Positions 32,384 to 36,108 of a stretch of 36,108 nt of DNA are shown here, in pieces (the stretch's first letter is position 1; each line of letters starts with the position of its first letter). The stretch is from an uncultured Erysipelotrichaceae bacterium (GTDB taxonomy: Bacteria; Bacillota_I; Bacilli_A; Erysipelotrichales; Erysipelotrichaceae): NCBI GenBank assembly GCA_902766005.1, contig CACXCB010000193.1, positions 1 through 36,108 of the forward strand, written 5' to 3'. The translations under genes and the position numbers were made by a program. Below the pieces are notes generated by a model. That model did no database searches. It was given only the letters and a program-made list of their open reading frames with translations, and had not been told where the DNA came from.

Positions 32384-33244
32384 ATGAACTATCTATATAC
32401 TTTACCAATAACAATTGAGCAGGAAGGAAACAGGGTCAAGGATATTCTTTCCGATGATATCGGCTTATCAAGAAGGGATATTTCCAGGCTTCTTCATGAA
32501 AAAGCCATTCTTCTCAATGTAGAGACATGCCCGTTATCATATATTGTAAAAAAAGGGGATCTGCTGCAAATTGATTTTGCCTGTATGCCGGCATTATACG
32601 TTTTATTAACTAAAAAACCGGAAGTACTGTATGAAGACGATGATTTATGTATCGTCAACAAGCCATTTGGATTACCTTCCCATGCATCGAAAGAGCATCC
32701 TGAAGAGAATATGGGAAAGATCATCAAGGAGTATCTGTGCACCAAAGAACCCGTCAGAACCATAGGCAGACTCGATAAGGATGCTTCGGGAATCATGGTA
32801 TACGCAAAGAATAAACAGGCTTCTGTAGATTATCAAGATAAGATGCATAAGGAATATACAGCCATCATAGAAGGAAAGCTCAACCAGAAACAGGGAACGA
32901 TTACCTATGCTTTAGGCAAAGCCAAAGGCAAAAAGGGCAGTTCCTTTACAGAAGACGGGAAGGAATGCATTACCCATTATGAGGTGCTGCAGGAATCTTA
33001 CGGATACTCTATGTTGAAGGTATGGATCGATACCGGAAGAAAACACCAGATCCGTGCAGGTTTTGCAGAATCAGGTCATCCGTTAGTCGGAGACAGGCTG
33101 TATAAGGGCAGTCCGTTTATGGACAGGGTTGCATTACATTGTCAGGCAGTTAGCTGGATTGATCGTAAGACAAAAGAAAAAAAGACAATTCAATGTGAAT
33201 TGTCTGAAGATATGCAGAAGTTTATCAATGCATATTTTGAATGA
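32384..33244 (+). CDS. RluA-family 23S rRNA/tRNA pseudouridine synthase
   Basis: A 286-residue pseudouridine synthase. An N-terminal S4-like segment (RVKDILSDDIGLSRRDISRLL) is followed by the catalytic domain with IVNKPFGLPSH and the active-site block GRLDKDASGIMVYAKN, where Asp is the catalytic residue. Later come KEYTAIIEG, TGRKHQIRAGFAE and GHPLVGDRLY. Which rRNA or tRNA site it modifies cannot be told from sequence. Two starts are possible: ATG 32384 (AAGGTG at four bases) and ATG 32360 (AAGGA at five bases). I prefer 32384 because family members start at this point. It overlaps the convergent nucleosidase gene by 20 bases. Confidence 0.9.
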   Translation: MNYLYTLPITIEQEGNRVKDILSDDIGLSRRDISRLLHEKAILLNVETCPLSYIVKKGDLLQIDFACMPALYVLLTKKPEVLYEDDDLCIVNKPFGLPSHASKEHPEENMGKIIKEYLCTKEPVRTIGRLDKDASGIMVYAKNKQASVDYQDKMHKEYTAIIEGKLNQKQGTITYALGKAKGKKGSSFTEDGKECITHYEVLQESYGYSMLKVWIDTGRKHQIRAGFAESGHPLVGDRLYKGSPFMDRVALHCQAVSWIDRKTKEKKTIQCELSEDMQKFINAYFE

Positions 33245-33905
33245 TTTTATCAAGAACATCCATGGCTGCAGTAGAGTACTTCATGAAAGCATTACTGTAT
33301 TCATCTGCTCCGCCAAACAAGCCGTCGACAACCATCTTGATCAATAGACAGGGAACATGGTTTCTGTCACAGGTCATAATGATGGCTGCAGCTTCCATTT
33401 CACAGATTTCGGCATTGTATTTTTCATGCAATGCTTTTTTTCTTTCGGGATCACCGACGAATTTGTCTGCAGATGCACAGATGACCGGTTTTAATGTCGG
33501 CTCGATTTCAATTGCCTTTTTCAATAAATTCCTGTCAGAAGGAATATAGATGGAAGGATACTGAATGTATCTGGCAGGTTCGCAATTGTCTATTTCAGAT
33601 GTATCAAAATCATAGTGGACAACACTGTCGACAATACATAATCTGGATTTGGAGATATCTTCCGTAAGACCACCGACAACACCGAAATTCAAAATCATAT
33701 CAACATTGAATTCCGAGATTAATAACTGAGTAGCTGCAGAAGCGGCAATTTCTCCGACACCGGAAGAAATTACATACAGATGAAAGGTTTCCTTTTCATA
33801 ACATAATATTTTCTGATAATGTCTTTCGACAATTTCATCCGGTTCACCGTATTTGTTTTTTAATGCGTCTATTTCAACGGCAGCAATAATACCTGCATGA
33901 ATCAT
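33225..33905 (-). CDS. MTA/SAH nucleosidase-like phosphorylase-fold protein
   Basis: A 226-residue protein of the PNP/UDP phosphorylase family, closest in pattern to 5'-methylthioadenosine/S-adenosylhomocysteine nucleosidase (MTAN). Features: HAGIIAAVEIDALK at the N-terminus, the SSGVGEIAASAATQLLI strand-helix, ILNFGVVGGL, and CEMEAAAI, in which the Glu binds the ribose. The catalytic Asp region (normally SD) is VVDGLFGGADE here, a slight departure, so the exact nucleoside is uncertain. AAGGAG precedes the ATG. It is last in a three-gene minus-strand operon. Confidence 0.85.
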   Translation of the reverse strand: MIHAGIIAAVEIDALKNKYGEPDEIVERHYQKILCYEKETFHLYVISSGVGEIAASAATQLLISEFNVDMILNFGVVGGLTEDISKSRLCIVDSVVHYDFDTSEIDNCEPARYIQYPSIYIPSDRNLLKKAIEIEPTLKPVICASADKFVGDPERKKALHEKYNAEICEMEAAAIIMTCDRNHVPCLLIKMVVDGLFGGADEYSNAFMKYSTAAMDVLDKIIQNMH

Positions 33906-33915
33906 ACATTACTCC

Positions 33916-34587
33916 TTATTTTAAATGTTCAAGAATTTCGATAGGCTTTTGAATCGATATAAAGCGATTGTCTTTCTGACAATCCGGATTATATACAGAC
34001 TGCATTCCATTGATGTGGAAATGTTCAGCAGCTTCCAGGTTTCTTCCAAGATCATCAATGAAAAGGCATTCTCTTGGTGCTGTAGCGGCCTTAGAAAGAG
34101 CGTCCTGGTACATCATGGGGCTAGGCTTGTTTGTGCCGAGCTCATAGCTGTATGTAACATTGTCAAAATAATCCAGAATGCCTAAATACGCCAGCTGATG
34201 ATTGATATACGGCCATGTGTCGGAAATGATACCTAAATAAATATCATTTCTTTTGAGTATTTCCAGCGTTTCTTTAGCTGTTTCAATCAACATCATGTTT
34301 TCATCGTTTTTTGTTAAATCTGTCGCAATTTGCAAGGGAAGGGAAGCATCATAATTCAGATGCATACGATCAAGCACATTTTGATAAAAGACTGTGAACC
34401 TTTGTATCTGTTCCTCTTCATCCTTCATATAAGGATTTTCTACAAAAGGTTTATATGCCTCAGTAAAAATGTCTTTGGAAATGATACAATCAGGGAAATT
34501 CTTTTTAAATGCTCCGGTGAAATACCAGTCCCCGCTGGTCGGCTTAACAAGTGTCCATCCAAGATCAAAAAACACCGCCTTAATCAT
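33916..34587 (-). CDS. HAD-IA family hydrolase with altered motif I
   Basis: A 223-residue HAD hydrolase. Motif I is FFDLGWTLV: the nucleophile Asp is kept, but the usual second Asp is Gly. Motif II is ISDTWP, motif III has the Lys in GTNKPSPMM, and motif IV is FIDDLGRNLEAAEHF. Loss of the second Asp is seen in some HADs that are not ordinary phosphatases (haloacid dehalogenases, YihX-like), so the reaction is uncertain. The start at 34587 lies one base after the upstream lipoprotein stop, implying coupling. Confidence 0.87.
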   Translation of the reverse strand: MIKAVFFDLGWTLVKPTSGDWYFTGAFKKNFPDCIISKDIFTEAYKPFVENPYMKDEEEQIQRFTVFYQNVLDRMHLNYDASLPLQIATDLTKNDENMMLIETAKETLEILKRNDIYLGIISDTWPYINHQLAYLGILDYFDNVTYSYELGTNKPSPMMYQDALSKAATAPRECLFIDDLGRNLEAAEHFHINGMQSVYNPDCQKDNRFISIQKPIEILEHLK

Positions 34588-34588
34588 T

Positions 34589-34990
34589 CTACTGATTCTC
34601 CTGCAACACAAATACCGTACCGTCTTCAAAAGCAAAATTGTTGTCGGAGTCAATGGTATACAAATCCTTGTAGGTTGACTCTTCCAGAACATATTGCAAT
34701 GTAGACTGGTTAATAATCTTAAAAGTAAACATCACTTCATCAATTTCATTTCTGCAAAGGACTTTGTCATTTTTGATAATATATTTTCCTGAGGGAATAT
34801 ATGATTTGGCAATATCATTGATGAAGGTAAAATTGCCATCGCTGAGGATCAGGCCGAGATTGGGATCCTGAGTCTTCGGGACATAACCTTCGGGAAGATA
34901 TCTGCCTTCATAAACAGCAACTTCCTCTTTTTTGCATCCGGAAATAAACGGCATCATTAACAATATCAAAAGTAATATGATCTTTTTCAT
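34589..34990 (-). CDS. Small lipoprotein of unknown function
   Basis: A 133-residue exported lipoprotein. The signal peptide, MKKIILLLILLMMPFISGC, has a lipobox with Cys19. The mature part is beta-rich, with YIPSGKYIIKNDKVLC and FAFEDGTVFVLQ strands; it resembles small META/DUF-type lipoproteins but I cannot assign a family. The start at 34990 begins the signal peptide and follows an extended -10 by only seven bases with no Shine-Dalgarno, so the mRNA seems leaderless. It heads the operon with the HAD hydrolase and nucleosidase. Confidence 0.8.
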   Translation of the reverse strand: MKKIILLLILLMMPFISGCKKEEVAVYEGRYLPEGYVPKTQDPNLGLILSDGNFTFINDIAKSYIPSGKYIIKNDKVLCRNEIDEVMFTFKIINQSTLQYVLEESTYKDLYTIDSDNNFAFEDGTVFVLQENQ

Positions 34991-34997
34991 GCCTATC

Positions 34998-35006
34998 ATT
35001 ATAACA
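34998..35006 (-). promoter_or_regulatory. Extended -10 (TGTTATAAT) seven bases before a start codon
   Basis: The minus strand reads TGT plus a perfect TATAAT, then GATAGGC, then ATG. The predicted +1 is one base before the ATG. Confidence 0.65.
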
Positions 35007-35080
35007 GAAACGATTGTGATCATCTACCTATAAAGAGAAGCAGAAATACTGTTTCCGAAGAGATGAATGTGAAATTTATA

Positions 35081-35108
35081 TTGAAAAATAGTGATATTCT
35101 GTTATGAT
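35081..35108 (+). promoter_or_regulatory. Promoter of the tRNA-Thr gene
   Basis: TTGAAA (35081-35086), a 16-base spacer ending in TGT, and TATGAT (35103-35108) would start transcription about five bases before the tRNA. Confidence 0.65.
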
Positions 35109-35119
35109 TAATAGGCCAA

Positions 35120-35193
35120 GCCGCTTTAGTATAGTGGTAATACACAGCAATGGTAATGCTGAGCGGGCAGTTCAATTCTGCCAAGCGGCACCA
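35120..35193 (+). tRNA. tRNA-Thr (anticodon GGT)
   Basis: A complete 74-base cloverleaf with encoded CCA. Acceptor GCCGCTT/AAGCGGC is perfect over 7 bp. The D-arm GTAT/ATAC has loop AGTGGTA, the anticodon stem CAGCA/TGCTG has loop ATGGTAA (anticodon GGT), the variable loop is AGCG, and the T-arm GGCAG/CTGCC has loop TTCAATT. Discriminator A73 with G1-C72 and C2-G71 fits threonine identity. It has its own promoter and terminator. Confidence 0.93.
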
Positions 35194-35199
35194 TATCAC

Positions 35200-35228
35200 A
35201 AAAAAGTCCAGTATTTACTGGCTTTTTT
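35200..35228 (+). terminator. Terminator after tRNA-Thr
   Basis: AAAAAAG plus CCAGTA pairs with TACTGG plus CTTTTTT, with one bulged T. The hairpin ends in the T-run. Confidence 0.8.
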
Positions 35229-35245
35229 GATGGTTTCTGAAATGA

Positions 35246-35265
35246 TTTGGGACAATTTTGGGACA
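35246..35265 (+). repeat. Tandem repeat TTTGGGACA x2, integrase arm-site-like
   Basis: TTTGGGACA occurs at 35246-35254 and again at 35257-35265, an 11-base (one helical turn) period. It lies about 50 bases past the 3' end of the tRNA. Repeats of this kind flank the tyrosine-integrase gene and attachment core in many Gram-positive elements that insert in tRNA genes. No integrase gene remains here. Confidence 0.45.
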
Positions 35266-35392
35266 TTTTTTTTACAAAATCGGATTTTTTCTAAAGCGAA
35301 TTATTTTACATACAAGCTGATATTGGAAAATCTTTTTTGTAAAAAGAAACAGCATCGAATTTTACTTTTTGAAAATCATAAAGGATAAAGTA

Positions 35393-35769
35393 TTTTACAT
35401 TGAGAAAAAGCATGTAGATGATAATGTTGAAGCATCTGAAAACTGATTTCCGGATTTATCAGAGAGAATTATGCATACTTTATGGACTTTGATATCATTA
35501 AGATCTATCATGATAGCGGACAGATTGAATGAAACAAAATACTGTCTACAGTATTTAATTCCTTGCTGGAAAATGATGTCTTTAAACGAGTACATCCTAA
35601 GGAGTATAACCTTTTCCAGGTTGCTGACCTTGCCTGTACGATTAATTTGCAGAACTAAAATCAACAAACCATGCTTTATCAAAATCAGAGCATGCATTTT
35701 TCAAAGTTGAATGGATATTGCGAAAAAAACATTAAGGCTATTGAAAAGAAAGCATTGCTAAATTGCTAA
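35393..35769 (+). pseudogene. Decayed DUF3800-domain protein (C-terminal part)
   Basis: Joining three frames on the + strand gives a good DUF3800 C-terminus: FYIEKKHVDDNVEASEN; a frameshift; LISGFIRENYAYFMDFD then IIKIYHDSGQIE; an in-frame TGA; NKILSTVFNSLLEND then VFKRVHPKEYNLFQVADLACTI; a frameshift; AELKSTNHALSKSEHAFFK; and another shift before KAIEKKALLNC. The HDSGQ, FQVADLxCT and SKSExxFF blocks are typical of the family, whose members have an RNase H-like fold and are often carried by mobile elements. The N-terminal third is absent. It lies just downstream of the tRNA, and the DNA is more AT-rich than its surroundings. Confidence 0.7.
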
Positions 35770-36031
35770 GGTAAAGATTTCATACAATTTACTAAAGATA
35801 ACTGATTTGAACAGGTCTGGATCAAAGTGCAATACTGCACCTGGAACTTAAGACAAGCCTAAATTGTTTCCGATCTGGCAATCTAAAGGACATTGGGGCT
35901 TCTGTATGATCCTTTTTGAAATCAGCTTTAGCTTCGAAGTAAAAAATTCAGAATCTATTCTATCAAATTAGAATTTAAGACTGTGATCATGAACAAAAAG
36001 AGAAAGACAAATCGATATTTCTGGGGGAAGA
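35770..36031. other. AT-rich intergenic stretch, nothing recognised
   Basis: No gene or RNA is recognised. One nested inverted repeat is present around 35814-35842: CAGGT ... GTGCA-ATAC-TGCAC ... CTG. Stops interrupt all frames. It is probably more debris of the element that left the DUF3800 remnant, plus the promoter of the next gene. Confidence 0.4.
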
Positions 36032-36108
36032 ATGAGAATCGGAGTTATTCAGGCAAGTTCACAAGCGACTAAAAATAAAATGCTTTATAATGCAGTAACA
36101 AAATATGC
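36032..36108 (+). CDS. RpiB/LacA/LacB-family sugar-phosphate isomerase (N-terminal fragment)
   Basis: Only 25 residues are inside the window, beginning MRIGVIQASSQATKNKML. This resembles the N-terminus of a Bacillota branch of the RpiB/LacAB isomerases, which interconvert ribose 5-phosphate/ribulose 5-phosphate or galactose 6-phosphate/tagatose 6-phosphate. GGGGGAAG lies just before the ATG. The active-site residues lie beyond the window edge, so the call rests on a short match. Confidence 0.5.
   Translation, partial: MRIGVIQASSQATKNKMLYNAVTKY

Noticed and set aside
35104-35388. A 94-codon + strand frame covering the tRNA
   Set aside because: It overlaps the complete tRNA-Thr and its terminator and has no ribosome binding site.
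35471-35710. A 79-codon + strand frame after the tRNA
   Set aside because: It is the out-of-frame shadow of the DUF3800 remnant, whose conserved blocks lie in the other frames.

Overview
This 36.1 kb window looks like chromosome of a low-GC Gram-positive bacterium (Bacillota). I infer Erysipelotrichia or a close relative from the gene set, but cannot prove it from sequence alone. The support is AGGAGG-type ribosome binding sites, TATAAT/extended -10 promoters, a CcpA-type cre site, short U-tailed terminators, lipobox lipoproteins without outer-membrane genes, an LTA-synthase-like enzyme, and many ATGA-overlapping genes. Genes are dense and mostly on the + strand. There is no prophage and no CRISPR array.

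Layout. 1-435: a decayed IS200/IS605 tnpA remnant and its flank. 436-6194: an S9 peptidase (-), then a small helical protein, a radical SAM protein, an aldo/keto reductase with a ferredoxin-like tail, and LarC. 6195-7665: a cre-controlled gene fusing an HPr phosphocarrier domain to a D-lactate dehydrogenase, which is the most unusual gene here. 7711-10042: a small GNAT protein, a lysine/threonine-repeat protein, a hairpin-rich stretch without a clear gene, a short SSB-like protein (-), and a likely ADP-ribosyltransferase. 10027-13291: an LTA-synthase-family membrane sulfatase (-) and a bcp-yaaA peroxide-defence pair. 13461-18870: a peptidase cluster, S9 + M20 + S9. 18939-21547: a Cof-type HAD phosphatase, a small membrane protein and a WG-repeat/SH3b lipoprotein. 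21644-26962: a MacB-type export operon with two different adaptors, one carrying a roughly 370-residue insertion in its coiled hairpin. 27027-33244: a lipoprotein, LOG protein, phosphoglycolate phosphatase, YfcE phosphodiesterase (-), coaBC, M19 dipeptidase, Maf and an RluA-family pseudouridine synthase. 33225-34990 (-): lipoprotein, HAD hydrolase and MTAN-like nucleosidase. 35120-36108: tRNA-Thr(GGT), a tandem repeat like integrase arm sites, a decayed DUF3800 gene, and the start of an RpiB/LacAB-like isomerase.

How the parts fit. The window has a protein/peptide-catabolic flavour: three paralogous S9 peptidases, an AbgB-like M20 hydrolase and an M19 dipeptidase. It also has a fermentative side: D-lactate dehydrogenase under probable catabolite control, and LarC for the nickel-pincer cofactor of lactate racemase-type enzymes. 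Both ends carry mobile-element debris. Three genes have a -10 box six or seven bases before the start codon and are probably translated from leaderless mRNAs.
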